A DNA stretch of 64,000 nt from Globodera rostochiensis (Eukaryota > Nematoda > Chromadorea > Rhabditida > Heteroderidae), in NCBI GenBank assembly GCA_018350325.1, contig JAEVLN010000006.1, positions 372,001-436,000 on the forward strand. Reading direction: 5' to 3'. Both the position numbers and the translations under genes were made by a program. Below, piece by piece: positions 50,391-60,965 of the stretch; the first letter of the stretch is position 1; each line of letters begins with the position of its first letter. The notes under the pieces are model-generated. The model made no database searches, was not told where the DNA came from, and saw only the letters and a program-made list of their open reading frames with translations.

Positions 50391-50796
50391 ATGACATCCC
50401 TTCCCCTCCTCACACTGTTCTCCGTCCTCTTGGCCCTCCAGCTGATCGGTCAATCATTTGCAGACGAATTCGAACAAGTTGAGGACCAGGACCTGCTGAA
50501 CCCACAGCAACTGACCATCGACAGCAACCGGAACATCCGCTCGTTGGCCAATGGCCGATGGCAACTCAGACCGGGTTTGTTATTTCCATAATTAAATGGA
50601 AAAGCAAAGAAAGTCAATCTTTGAAGGGAAGAGGGCGTCGTTGATTGATTTTCGTCCAATGGACGGACTCGGGGAAAGGGCACGAAGGTTCAGAAACTTG
50701 TACGCGTTGTTGCCACCCCTGAACAATTGGAATTGAACCAATCGAGGCAAAAGTGAAAGAAGAAACAAACAATCGAACGGAAATGAATGTGATTAA
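50391..50796 (+). CDS. Putative RPamide neuropeptide-like precursor (nlp-22 type)
   Basis: Exon 50391-50574 encodes a strong signal peptide (MTSLPLLTLFSVLLALQL, cleavage near SFAD), an acidic spacer, then NIR followed by SLANGRWQLRPG. That dodecamer fits the nematode RPamide pattern S-x-A-x-G-R-x-x-x-R-P-G (compare SIAIGRAGFRPG of C. elegans NLP-22). The exon ends at a GTTTGT donor inside the final glycine codon. A 3' exon at 50747-50796 would give RPGKSERRN, meaning glycine plus basic residues as needed for amidation and cleavage, then a stop. A competing exon at 51199-51301 would give RPGSFDPPKYRQ, without a processing site. The signal peptide and motif are seen; the 3' structure and the neuropeptide role are inference. 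Confidence 0.5.
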
Positions 50797-51449
50797 AGCA
50801 ATTGTTACTGATGAGTTTTGGTGCAGAAAGTGAACAAAACTTCATCATTATCCGTATTTCACTAAAAATTTCAAAACACAACAAAAGTCACTATTATAAT
50901 GTAGGTATGAGCATTGTCATTGTATTTGCTCTTCCCCCCCCCCTTCCCTTCTCCCCCATTTCCATTGTTTTCTTTCCCCCCCCCTCCCTCCGCCTCCCAC
51001 ACGCCGCACAATCCTCCCGTGGGGAGCACCTTCCTACGTCCTCCTCCCCCTCATCCTCCACGTCCACCCACATTCTTCACACACGCCGCTCGGTTTCTGC
51101 CAGCCGAAGGCGTCTTATTTCCCTCACATCCGTTCTCTCTCCCCTCCGGTGTTGTTGGCTGCCACTAACCTTGATCTTGCTTGATCGATTTCATCAAGGC
51201 TCTTTCGACCCGCCCAAATACCGCCAAAACCTTTCCTCCCTTCATTCAGCAGAGCTTCTCCACAACCGGAGACGGAAAGCGATCAATCGGCGAATTTTGA
51301 GTGAGTCAACTCGCCGTCATAACATTTCGCGTTTTAGTCAAATACGCCCACCCGTACCGCCCAAACCCCTCCACGCCCATGCGAATGAATTGTGCGATAT
51401 TTGCATATTATTTATCTCCCCCCCCCCATGAAAATGTATAAAACGCACA
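50797..51449. other. No firm gene; alternative 3' exons for the peptide gene possible
   Basis: Holds C-rich tracts (50934-50944, 50979-50987). Open stretches at 51199-51301 and 51338-51415 with splice-like borders could belong to the upstream gene, but no consistent model emerged. Confidence 0.35.
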
Positions 51450-51459
51450 GCCCTCTCTT

Positions 51460-51519
<60 letters not shown>

Positions 51520-51552
51520 TCTCTTTCTCTCTCTCTCTTTCCTCTCTCTCTT

Positions 51553-51597
<45 letters not shown>

Positions 51598-51688
51598 TTC
51601 TTTCTCTCTCTCTTTCTCTCTCTCTCTTCTCTCTCTCTTTCTCTCTCTCTTTCTCTTCTCTCTTCTCTCTTCTCCTTCTCTCTCCTTC

Positions 51689-51761
<73 letters not shown>

Positions 51762-52006
51762 CTCTCTCTCTTTCTCTCTCTCTTCTACTCTCTCTCTTTC
51801 TCCTCTCTCTTTCTTCTCTCTCTCTTTCTCTTCTCTCTTTCTCTCTCTCTCTTTCTATCTCTCTCTCTCTCCTCTTTCCTTCTCTCTTCTCTCTCTTCTC
51901 TCTCTCTTTCTTCTCTCTCTTTCTCTCTTCTTTCCTCTCTCTTTTTCTCTCTCTTTCTCTCTCTCTCTTTCTCCTCTCTCTTTTCTCTTCTCTCTTTTCT
52001 CTCTCT

Positions 52007-52053
<47 letters not shown>

Positions 52054-52054
52054 T

Positions 52055-52114
<60 letters not shown>

Positions 52115-52134
52115 TCTCTTTCTCTCTCTCTCTT

Positions 52135-52204
<70 letters not shown>

Positions 52205-52212
52205 TTTCTCCT
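51450..52212. repeat. CT-rich microsatellite (TTTCTCTCTCTC)
   Basis: About 760 bp of pure pyrimidine on the + strand, units (TC)4-7 separated by TTT or TTC. It ends 36 bp before the start codon of the small heat-shock gene. Confidence 0.97.
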
Positions 52213-52225
52213 CACAAACGCACTA

Positions 52226-52234
52226 ACATTTCAG
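52226..52234 (+). promoter_or_regulatory. Likely (trans-)splice acceptor before hsp ATG
   Basis: ACATTTCAG ends 13 bp before the ATG at 52248. Since no 5' exon is evident, this is a candidate spliced-leader acceptor; the pyrimidine array just upstream could strengthen it. Inference. Confidence 0.5.
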
Positions 52235-52247
52235 TTGAACACACAAA

Positions 52248-54158
52248 ATGTCAGCAGAGCGTAAAATTGACGTGAATCGGACCAATTACTCGGTGGTTGA
52301 CTCCGAATTTGATTCTATGCGCGAACGTTTTGAGAAGGAAATGCGTCGAGTGGACGAAGAAATGCAGGTGAACGAACGTTTTTTAGAATCTTATGGTTCC
52401 CTATTTTTAGCGTCTTCGCCAAGAATTCGAGGGATACCGCCCCGCCGCTTCGCGTTCTTCGCCCTTTCCGCCGACGGGGACTCAGCAGCCTATTTATGGC
52501 AAGTTGACTATTTCAGAGTCAATATTAGAGAAAAGCGAAGCAAAAGCCCTCGGGGAAGACATAATTGGCTTTTGCTTGCTAATAGCTTCTCCTCCTACTA
52601 AGCTTTCGAATGATACCAAAATTGTTTGATTTAGTTAGCTTTGAAAAAAGTTATAACGAAAAAACAGTTGAAAAGGTGAACGAGTTGGGGGTGAATGAGT
52701 TGGCCGGGAACGAGTCGTCCTCCGTCCCATATGTATCAGGGCTGTCGACATCGTCTCCTCAAAATACGATATACGATATTTACGATACACCAAAATACGA
52801 TACGATTGTTTTTACGATACACGATATGGCCAAAATTACTTACGATATTTACGAGTACGATACGATACGATAAGATACTAGTTTTTAGCCGTGTTCAAAA
52901 TTCAAAAAATTTTTCGGTACAAATTTCCAGTTTTTTTAATTCTTAAAAATTCGCAATGAAAATGTAAAATTTTTTGAGAATTCTGCTTTACTTCTGGTAG
53001 GGGGTGGGGGTCGGCGGTGCCGATAGGCGCCGCCGGAGATTGAATTTTTGACTCAATTTGTTAAGAGATTTTCAACCGAAATTTTAAAAATGCGGTAAGC
53101 AGGTGCATATGCTGGGGAAGCGCAAGGAGGAGCATCCCCCCCCCCCGAAATGTTTTTTGAGAAAAAAAACCATAGGGGGGACCCTATTGTTTTGCACTTT
53201 TACAATTTTTTGACGCTCAGATGGGAATTCCATCTGAGCACGCTCAGACGGACCAATTTCCCCCTCCAAAATTTTTTTCTAGCTACGTCCTTGATTGCAA
53301 TCATTGCAAACAAAATCATTTTCCGCATTTGGCACACTCCGAGAATTCTTAAAAAGATTCCAAAGCGACCAAAGGACAAAAGGGAAGAAAAAGGCAATTT
53401 GGCGGGGGAGTGAAAAGCCGCCCAAACACTTTCCATGCCACACACTCACTATAAGGTGGAGGGAGTTCGCTGAGCAATGGGGCGGGGGGAACGATGGCAC
53501 AGCATTCTCACAATCAACCCGCTTACGACCCTTACTTGGAGAACTTGAAGAGTCCGCTGATCCGAGATGAAAGTGATGGCAAAACACTTAGGCTTAGGTA
53601 TATTTGGGTGGGAGCTTTTGGACAACAAAAATTGATGTGCCCTTCAGATTCGACGTGTCCCAATACAGACCAGAGGAAGTGACGGTGAAGACGGTGGACA
53701 ACCGTTTGTTAGTGCACGCAAAACACGAGGAAAAAACGCCGAGTCGCACGGTCTACCGGGAGTATAACCAGGTGGGGTTGGGGAAAGACAATGCCAAAAC
53801 ACGACTCCATAATATCGCCCCAAGCGAAATGCCACAAAACCCTCTCGAATAATTATGCAGATAGGCGCTATTAGCCGGAAAAGAATTTGGCTTGGGGTAG
53901 AATTATAACCGGGTTTGTCCCGGCGGATGAGGTGGGAAGGAGGCGACAGAATGCTAAACGGAGACTATTTTTAAGGAGTTCATGCTTCCCCGCGGCACCA
54001 ACCCCGAACAAATCAGGTGGGCTATTCCAACCGCCGCAACCCCTCGACAAACTAACACCCCCCCCCCCCGCCGCCAACCTTTCAGCTCAACTCTCAGCAC
54101 GGACGGCGTGCTCACCGTTGAGGCCCCACTTCCCCAATTGGCCATCCAACAACATTGA
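52248..54158 (+). CDS. hsp-25: Small heat-shock protein, HSP-25 type
   Basis: Exons 52248-52367, 52411-52502, 53475-53597, 53648-53771, 53976-54016 and 54086-54158 join in phase to 190 residues. The N-terminal region has [20 protein letters not shown]. The alpha-crystallin domain has [45 protein letters not shown] and [20 protein letters not shown], ending QQH. The [10 protein letters not shown] block is the conserved beta-strand region of HSP20 proteins. Family knowledge: ATP-independent holdase; nematode HSP-25 is associated with muscle dense bodies. The intron at 52503-53474 is swollen by repeats (see separate entries). Confidence 0.95.
52556..52735. mobile_element. Mosaic foldback fragment in hsp intron
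   Basis: The left part (GCTAATAGCTTCT, CTTTCGAATGATACCAA, AAAAAAGTTATAACG) matches the interior of element C and the sequence at 63490-63900. The right end (GTTGGCCGGGAACGAGTCGT, CCTCCGTCC) matches the terminus of element E. Interior of one family joined to the terminus of another. Confidence 0.7.
52758..52875. repeat. TACGATA-rich block
   Basis: ACGATA / TACGAT words recur more than 12 times in about 110 bp (ATACGATATACGATATTTAC and so on). Irregular spacing; possibly another arm-type subrepeat tract. Confidence 0.7.
53126..53291. mobile_element. hAT-like MITE fragment in hsp intron
   Basis: Shows the family hallmarks CCCCCCCCGAAATGTTTTTT, GGGGGGACCCTATTGTTTTG, CACTTTTACAATTTTTTG and the end TTCTAGCTACGTCCTTG. 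The left terminus is lost. Confidence 0.75.
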
Positions 54159-54638
54159 GGGAAAAGAGAGAAGAATGACAAACCCAATCGTCTGATCCCC
54201 AAAAGCCTATCCCATAAGCACCCCAAATGCAAATTTCGCCTTCATTCTCCCCCCTTTACTTACAGAATAAATCGCCTTTCGAATTGTATGAGGAAATGAA
54301 AAAGAACAAATAAATGTTTAAATACTAGGATTGTGAAGATAGGAAAGTGAGGTCTCAATAAACATAAAAATGTTGAAAAACTCGTAAATCGTTCTTGTTT
54401 GGGTAAATTCTGCCGTACATCAAGGCAGCGTTCTCTCGTAGAATTAGTCTCCATCAAAAGCCAAAAGAGAGCCGTTCTGTGCACAGTTCCTTTTTCTATC
54501 TGAATGCCTCTGCTTCTTCTCATTTTGATGGAAATTGCACAGCAAACGCAGAGATGAGGACAAAACTACGAGCTGAATGCAAAAAAAACATTTTCAAGAT
54601 ATCTAAAATGGTTTTATTACAAATGGCCTATGTCTTTT

Positions 54639-56954
54639 TCAACCGACCTTAAAATAACGATTTAAAATGACCTCGACGATGCCAAAAAGCAATGCCATCA
54701 TTCCAACAATACGAAGGTGTTGGAGAAGCCAATCCGTGAAGGGTTCGGCGCATCCGCGCAAATACAAAAACTGATAGGATTCGGTGCTTTTGCCACAGTT
54801 CGGCGACGAATTTGGTAAGACTTCAAATTTTGACACTTCACAACAGCTATCCGGCACAAAGCGGCGCCCTTTCCACCGGGGGTAGAAAAACCAATCGGTA
54901 AAATTGTCAACTCCACAGCATTTCAGCTAAAACGCTCAGTTCATTCACTGGCCATTAGCCATTTTTACTTCAATTTGCATTTGATTCCACGTGTTCCACA
55001 GCAAAGTCGCCCTTGGATTGTCACCATAATAAGTGTCGTTTATCGTGTGTAGAAGTGTTATTTTTGCACGCTCTTTGACCACGCCCTCGTACATAAAACC
55101 CATAACGCCGGTCATGCACTGGATAAGAAACAACAGCGAGACGAAGCAGAAGAACTTAAATGAGTAGATTATTCGGCGGGTTATACGATCCAATACAAGC
55201 TTTTATTTACAAATTGTAGAGCTCGGACCGGGCCCGGTTGTCCTGGTCAGTTTAGAAAACCCGGAATTTTTCAAACAACCGGATTTCTTACCATGGCGCC
55301 CGGGTCTGTTTGAGCTAAAAAATCCGGGTATACCTGCCCGGCTTTTTCAAAATTTTCAAACTAATAAAACCAGCGGTCGTATCGAAAATTCGAAAATAAG
55401 GACAAAAAATAAACCAAATGTTCAAAAATGCAGCAAAATGTTTATGTTTGACATAAAATGTGTTTTTTTAATCGTATTTTTCTCCACCAATTTTCGTCAA
55501 CATTAGGGAGTTGAGAATTATGCTTCAGATCTGTGGGGGGGGGGGTCGGCGAGGTGCCGCCGAGAAAAACTGTGAATTTTTGACTCAATTTGTTAAGAGA
55601 ACGGCGCCTATAAGCGCCGCCGGGAAATTTTTTTGTTTGAAGATTTTAACGAGATTTGCTAACTAAATTGGTCCTAAAACTGCAGAACTTAGCCCAATAA
55701 TTTCATTGGAGACGAGGCAAAAAATCAAAATTCAAAAATAAGGAAAAAAAAAAAACAGATACGACCTCTGAATAAAACTGACTTACAGAAATCATCAGAC
55801 TTTTCGACTTCAACCAGACGCTTACACATCCGATGAATGAAATGATCAAAATCTAAAAATGAAATTTTGATTATGTCCCCTGGCCTGCTTCAATGCTAAT
55901 TTTTATTCGTTTTCCCGATCTCCAGACCCCCAAACCGAGTTTTAGGAATGGTTAATGCCAAAACTATTTAAAAAATTTTTTTAAAAGACTTTTCCGCTAT
56001 GCGACAACAAAAAAAAGTTCTTTTCAATTCAAAATCGTATTTGTGTGTGCATATTTGCAATTCTTTTGCTCCCATAAAGGAGCAAATCACAAACCGACCA
56101 TTGCACCAATCGCCACACAGAGCCCGGCCGCAGACATTGCCTATAATTAAACTATTTAAGCAAATCAAAGCGGTAATATTGCAGATGGTGCCCCCATTTT
56201 TAAAAAAATAGTTTCAAATTCGAGAAAGTAGTGTTCCCGGGGATTTTCGGGGGCGTAGAATCCAAATCTAACCTTTGTTTCGACCAATTCCGAACCCCGG
56301 ACTCGAATATTCAAATTTTTTCAAAATTCACATTATTGCTCAAAATCGATGGAAATGCACAAAATTACATCGAATAGGCAATTAATGATCGAATTCATGT
56401 TTTTTGAACAATTTCGCCCCCGCTCCCAGAAGTAAAACAGAATTCTCAAAAAAATTTGCATTTTTGGAAATTGCTTAAATCCAATAAAAACGGAAAATAC
56501 ACCCCTAAAAATCGACTTGTTTTTGATACTCCCTCCAAAGAGCAACAAAAAAAGAGAAAAATCCTAGCGGCGTCAATAGGCATCGCCGGAAAATTTTTGG
56601 TAAAATATATTCTTTTTTTTGTTAAAAATCTACCCATTTGAATTGTTGAGAATTACTCGCTACACCCCAACCGCTAGCTTCTACTAATTGTAAGCTTTCG
56701 AATGATGAATTCTATACTATTACTGATGTTTTTCTATAAAACAATATTAACCGAATAACTCGTCGGTGCCAAGACTGAGTAGAGACTTTTTTGTTTGTAA
56801 AGCCATATTCCAACGGCTAATGCGCCCCAGCCACAGCTCTTTAAAAAATAAAAGCACAGCTTTTAATTAAAACAAAATTTACCCAGAATATCGTATTTGA
56901 CGCATAGAAAATATAAACATGAAGGCGAACACTTAAGAGATAATCAAGAAGCAT
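54639..56954 (-). CDS. Tetraspanin
   Basis: Exons 56883-56954, 56752-56838, 55787-55852, 54969-55154 and 54639-54926 join in phase to 232 residues. TM1 spans the first junction (YASNTIFW / SCGWGALAVGIWLY). TM2 is ILIISFIGCVSVWL, with little extracellular loop before it. TM3 is FFCFVSLLFLIQCMTGVMGF, with MYEG after it. The large extracellular loop has the family signature KCCGV, then NFTDW, PDSCC and RGCAEPF. TM4 is LRIVGMMALLFGIVEVIL, and the tail is very short (NRYFKVG). CCG plus PxxC and six loop cysteines identify the family. Tetraspanins organise membrane microdomains; no closer subfamily can be named. The introns at 55155-55786 and 55853-56751 are repeat-filled. Confidence 0.92.
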
Positions 56955-57012
56955 GAATCAATTTAGGTAAATATGTTGTAAAGCTTCAGCTATCGAATTA
57001 TTATATAATCAC

Positions 57013-57526
57013 TAGGGTGGGGATTTTTAGTTAAGAAAAATCTCTAAATAGTTAACTAAATAGTGGCGAAAAAGTGCCATAGTGGCCAAAATCCGGGTTC
57101 ATAAGCGAAAATAGTGATGAAAAAATGGGTCTAAAAATGGCAATAATGGCCTAAAAACTTTTTTTTTTACATGTAATTATTATTAGTAGGTCTGCTATTT
57201 TTAGGCAAGAAATTTGCAAAAAAGCGGCTAAAAAAATCAAAATTATTGTTTTTTATAAAAATTTAAAAAAAATTAGTACTCTTGGCAAGAAAAATTCAAA
57301 GTTTATTACATTTTTTATAAAAAAAAATTTCAAAAAACGCCAAAATACATAGTGGCGAAAAGACAAAAAGCCATTTTTTGCCAAAAACCCCGAAATAGTT
57401 TTTTTTGTTTACGAATAGTGACGTTAAAGCGACAAAATTTTCGACTAAAAACATGTTTTTCGTGCATAACTCGTCAAAACAAAGCTGCAGAAAATAGTTA
57501 GTAAATAACTAAAAATCCCCAGCCTA
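57013..57526. mobile_element. hAT-like MITE with perfect 8-bp target duplication
   Basis: Terminal inverted repeats TAGGGTGGGGATTTTTAGTT (left) and, read inward from the right, TAGGCTGGGGATTTTTAGTT. ATAATCAC lies immediately outside on both sides (57005-57012, 57527-57534). The interior is A/T-rich with AGTGGCGAAAA and CCATAGTGGCC motifs repeated in both orientations; no gene. 514 bp. The 8-bp duplication and TAGGG start point to hAT. Confidence 0.9.
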
Positions 57527-57534
57527 ATAATCAC

Positions 57535-58233
57535 GATAATAGTGACTCATAGTCAGTTGGTCACTGTGTGGAAAATTCACAAATCACTAACCAAACAATT
57601 TTTATTCAGAAACTTTTTTCATAATAATTATAATCGGAAAATTTGCAAGAAATTTAGGGGTTCATTGGTAATTACTAGAAACCAAGAAGAAATTCCAAAA
57701 TTTTTGAAATCCGATTCTTCGAATTCAAGCCCAGGCCAATTCGAACACTTTTTCGAAATTTAAAAATCAATTTTGGCCTCGAAATCATTCTAAAAGGGCT
57801 GGGTTTTCTTATTAGGCCTAGGCCTAAGCCAACCTAAGCTTAAGCTTAGGCCTAAGTTAACGATGTAAAAAGTACGTAATATGTAAAAACTATGATGATT
57901 TTTCTTTACGTGCATCAGGATTGCATAGAAACCTCTCGATTTCGATAATTTCGAGCTTTTTCTTTCTGTCCTTGGGGCCGAAACGTCCTGTTCCCCATTA
58001 GATTGTCCGAGATCACTGAAAAATCACAAAAAACAAAATTCGATCTCGGAAAAATGCTGGTAAAATTTCATCAATCGATAAAACGAATATGGCAGTATAT
58101 TTGCTACTATTTTAATGCGCCGACAGCACTTTTACCTATATACAAACCCTGTATTTAATTAATAATGATGGCTGTTTTTAGGTCTATTGCTATGCATAAC
58201 TAAACGCAAAAAAGCGAAATGCGAATCTTACAG
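57535..58233. other. Intergenic; TTAGGC-like palindrome at 57812-57858
   Basis: Holds ATTAGGCCTAGGCCTAAGCC and CTTAAGCTTAGGCCTAAG, like the block inside element A near 20205-20270. No gene supported. Confidence 0.5.
58226..58233 (+). promoter_or_regulatory. Likely spliced-leader acceptor abutting DRAM start codon
   Basis: TCTTACAG is followed directly by ATG at 58234. With no upstream exon apparent, a trans-splice acceptor with a zero-length 5' UTR is the simplest reading. Inference from the sequence context. Confidence 0.5.
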
Positions 58234-60039
58234 ATGAAAAGGTTTGTTTTACTCAAATGATTTTAAGTTCGGCTTTGATTTTTATTTTAGACTTGGCGCC
58301 GGGCATTTGCCAGTTTTTTTTGCAATTTGTTTTGTCACAATGCTTGGTAATTTTTTGTTTTGGTATCTGCTTTATTGATCCCGAGTCCTAGCGCCTCCTT
58401 AAAAGAACCCGCCCGAATAGACATCTTGGTAATAGTCAGGGGCGTAACTAGGGGGGGGGGGCAAGCGGGCCATGCCCCTCCCCCCGAAATTTTTTTTTGA
58501 TAAAAAAACCATAGGCCCCTGGACACCGCCGACCCCCCCCCCCCCCCTCGATCCCCCAGAACTTGACTGGTACCTCCAGGGCCGTAGCCAGAAAAAAATT
58601 TCGGGGGGGGGCCAAGCCAAAAAAGTCGATTCTTATAAGCAATCTTTCCCAACAAAAAAAAAAAATTCGATTTTTGTTAAATTTTTTTTAACATTTTTGT
58701 TTAAAAATAGCGTAAAAATCGAAATCGCCCATTTTTCGAATTTTTAAAAAATGCAAGTTTTTTGAAAACTTCTGGGGGATGGGGGGGGGTCGGCGGTGTC
58801 GATAGGCGCCGCCGAGAAAATTTTGAAGATTTTAACGATATTTGTTAAGGGATTTGCAACCTAAAATTTAAAAATACGATAATTTTTTGAACCTTTTTAA
58901 GAATCGGGGGGCCGGCGGTGCCGATAGGCGCCGCCGGGAAAATTTTTTTGAGTTTTTTGATGGAATTTGTTAAGAAAATTGGCCCAAAAATTGAAAAAGT
59001 GGAAAACGATAGGGTCCCCCCTCTTGTTTTTTTTTCCTCAAAAAATATTTCGGGGGGGGGGCCTGGCCCCCTTGGCCCCCCCTAGTTACGGGCCTGGGTA
59101 CCTCACATTTTTTGAAAAAATAAAATTGTTTTTTCAAAGTTGATAAAAAGATATTCCAGTGGCTGTAAATGAGTTAAGGCTGTACTTACGCTGTTTCTGT
59201 CTGGCGTGGCGACATCGACCCCGTTTTCCCATATATTTCTGCCTCTGGGGATGCTCGTCCTGAATCCTGCATCTTTTCGATGATGCTCAGCGTTTGCTCG
59301 TTTTTCTCTGTGCTTCTCATCATCCTCAGGTTTATCTTTTGCTTTTTTCCGGTTTTCAAATAATCCAGTTCAGATACAGCCTCGTCGTTGAGCTCAATCG
59401 CAGTTCAGATTTGAATCTGAAGGCTATTAATCGGCTGGCTCTTTACGTTGGAATTTTGAGCGGTGTCGGGATGTTCATCGTTGCAAATTTCCAAGAAACT
59501 GCTGTTGTTCAAGTCCACCTCTTCGGTGCCTTTCTTTGCTTCGGTTCCGGGTGTGTCTACATGCTCCTTCAGTCGTGGGTCACTTACAGAATGAGTCCCC
59601 TCTTCAACGGGCCTCAAATCGCCCACATTCGGCTCGCAATTGCACTTGCAGGCACCATCAGCTTTGCCACAGGTCTCATCTTGGCTCCTAACTTCAGCCT
59701 CAATTTTTTAGCCTTTTCCTTTGGGCTGATGGCTGCTAACACTTTCCACTATTACTATCCGGACCGCCCGACTCCAAGGCCATGGACCCGGAAGCACGGA
59801 CTGCTTCCTGTATTTTAATAGGGTTAAATTGCAATAAGTATTCCAATCAGGGATATGACCTCCATTGCATCTCAGCGATTGCGGAATGGACGTTAGCATT
59901 GCTCAAAATGGCTTTTTTACTCTCTTACTCGAGAGAATTTGAAAAGATTCGCGTTGAGTTAGGAGTGCAGCCGCTGGTGTCACACTTGGACCAAAGCCCC
60001 ATCTGGCAGTCAGTCATCGACCTTTCCTCATCGCCTTAA
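58234..60039 (+). CDS. DRAM/Frag1 family membrane protein (autophagy modulator)
   Basis: Exons 58234-58241 (ATG plus five bases), 58291-58346, 59179-59329, 59374-59809 and 59851-60039 join in phase to 279 residues. Diagnostic DRAM blocks: DIDPVFPYISASGDARPESC after TM1, LNLKAINRLALYVGILSGVG, then FIVANFQETAVVQVHLFGAF with the conserved NFQET, CVYMLLQSW, and in the last exon ISAIAEWTLALLKMAFLLSY (the family's AEW motif). Six hydrophobic segments are expected. DRAM proteins sit in lysosomal or plasma membranes and promote autophagy in animals. Intron 58347-59178 contains two hAT-like copies. The loop before TM6 (AANTFHYYYPDRPTPRPW) may include a missed intron. Confidence 0.92.
58437..58576. mobile_element. 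hAT-like MITE, partial copy
   Basis: Begins CAGGGGCGTAACTAG plus G run and continues with CCCCGAAATTTTTTTTTGAT and AAAACCATAGG, then a C run. It is truncated where the full copy at 58577 begins. Confidence 0.7.
58577..59096. mobile_element. hAT-like MITE, full copy with 8-bp duplication
   Basis: Left end CAGGGCCGTAGCCAG; right end CTAGTTACGGGCCTG (inverted, three mismatches). GGTACCTC is found immediately before (58569-58576) and immediately after (59097-59104), an exact 8-bp target duplication. The body repeats CGGCGGTGCCGATAGGCGCC-type blocks. Lies in the DRAM intron. Confidence 0.92.
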
Positions 60040-60809
60040 TATCTATTCGCAAATATACATTTTCAGCTTTAACATTATAATTATATCCCAAATCAAATCT
60101 GTATCTTTCGCCAGGGACGTAGCGAGTTATTGGGATTTCGTTACGAGTTTTGTTCATTGAAATTGGAAAGGCCCAGTTTTTGCTGAGAAAATTTTACTGG
60201 ATTGGAGAGGCCTTAGCTTCTGTACGACCCCTCCCTTTCACTCAGCTACTCCCCTGTTCTGATTCTGAATCAGAAGACATCGACAATGCCTTAACTTTCG
60301 TGACACTTCGGATATTATGCAGGTTTTTCCCCAAATTCTGTGCGTAAATAAAAATTACTTTAAGTACCGCTTTTGGGCACAAACTTGTTTTTAGCTCAAA
60401 GCTGAATTGGAAATTAGTGAAAATAAAAATAAGTGCAGTAAGGAGTCCTGCGGATGGATTTATTATTAATTTTACTTAATTTCCTTGATGGATGCTGTCA
60501 ACTCCACTGTGCAGAGAGAGCTGCTGGAGTTGACCCCGGTAGAGGCCGTTTAAGTCTGAAGGTGAGTAAATGGATTATATTTGCCAAAACGCTGCACACT
60601 CGACTACGGCGTTAGGAAGTGGGCGCCGCTCGCTTGGTCGGACAAACCCCCCCCCCCCCCCCCCCCCTCCCTTTCGCCGCTCAATCGGGCGTCCTACTCG
60701 CATGTTCATTGGCGGGCAGCACGCGGTCTTCCATTGGTAAATAGTTTGTCGGCAATTAAATTGCCTTTTCACAGCGCGTCATTTTTGCATATTATTACCG
60801 TTTGAGGTA
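60040..60809. other. Intergenic, no supported gene
   Basis: Short open frames only. An 18-C run lies near 60649-60666. Confidence 0.5.
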
Positions 60810-60965
60810 GACAGTGCACTATCTCGCTTTTCCCTCTTTTTCCCGTTCTCTTCTTTTGGCGTTCTCTCACCTTTTTTGGTAAACATTTTGACTATCCCAC
60901 ACTTCGCACCTAAGAACTTTTCACCTACAGATCTTCTCCAAACTTTCACCATCCCTAGAAAACAA
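60810..60965. repeat. Second copy of the 22360-22515 dispersed repeat
   Basis: Same orientation as the first copy; runs from TGCACTATCTCGCTTTTCCC to TTTCACCATCCCTAGAAAA. Confidence 0.8.

Noticed and set aside
51392..52264. 290-codon Ser/Leu/Phe-rich frame
   Set aside because: Pure translation of the CT microsatellite; the real coding start is at 52248 in another frame.
57812..57858. Interstitial telomere from chromosome fusion
   Set aside because: Only two or three TTAGGC-like units in palindromic order, and a similar block lies inside a transposon; too little for a fusion claim.
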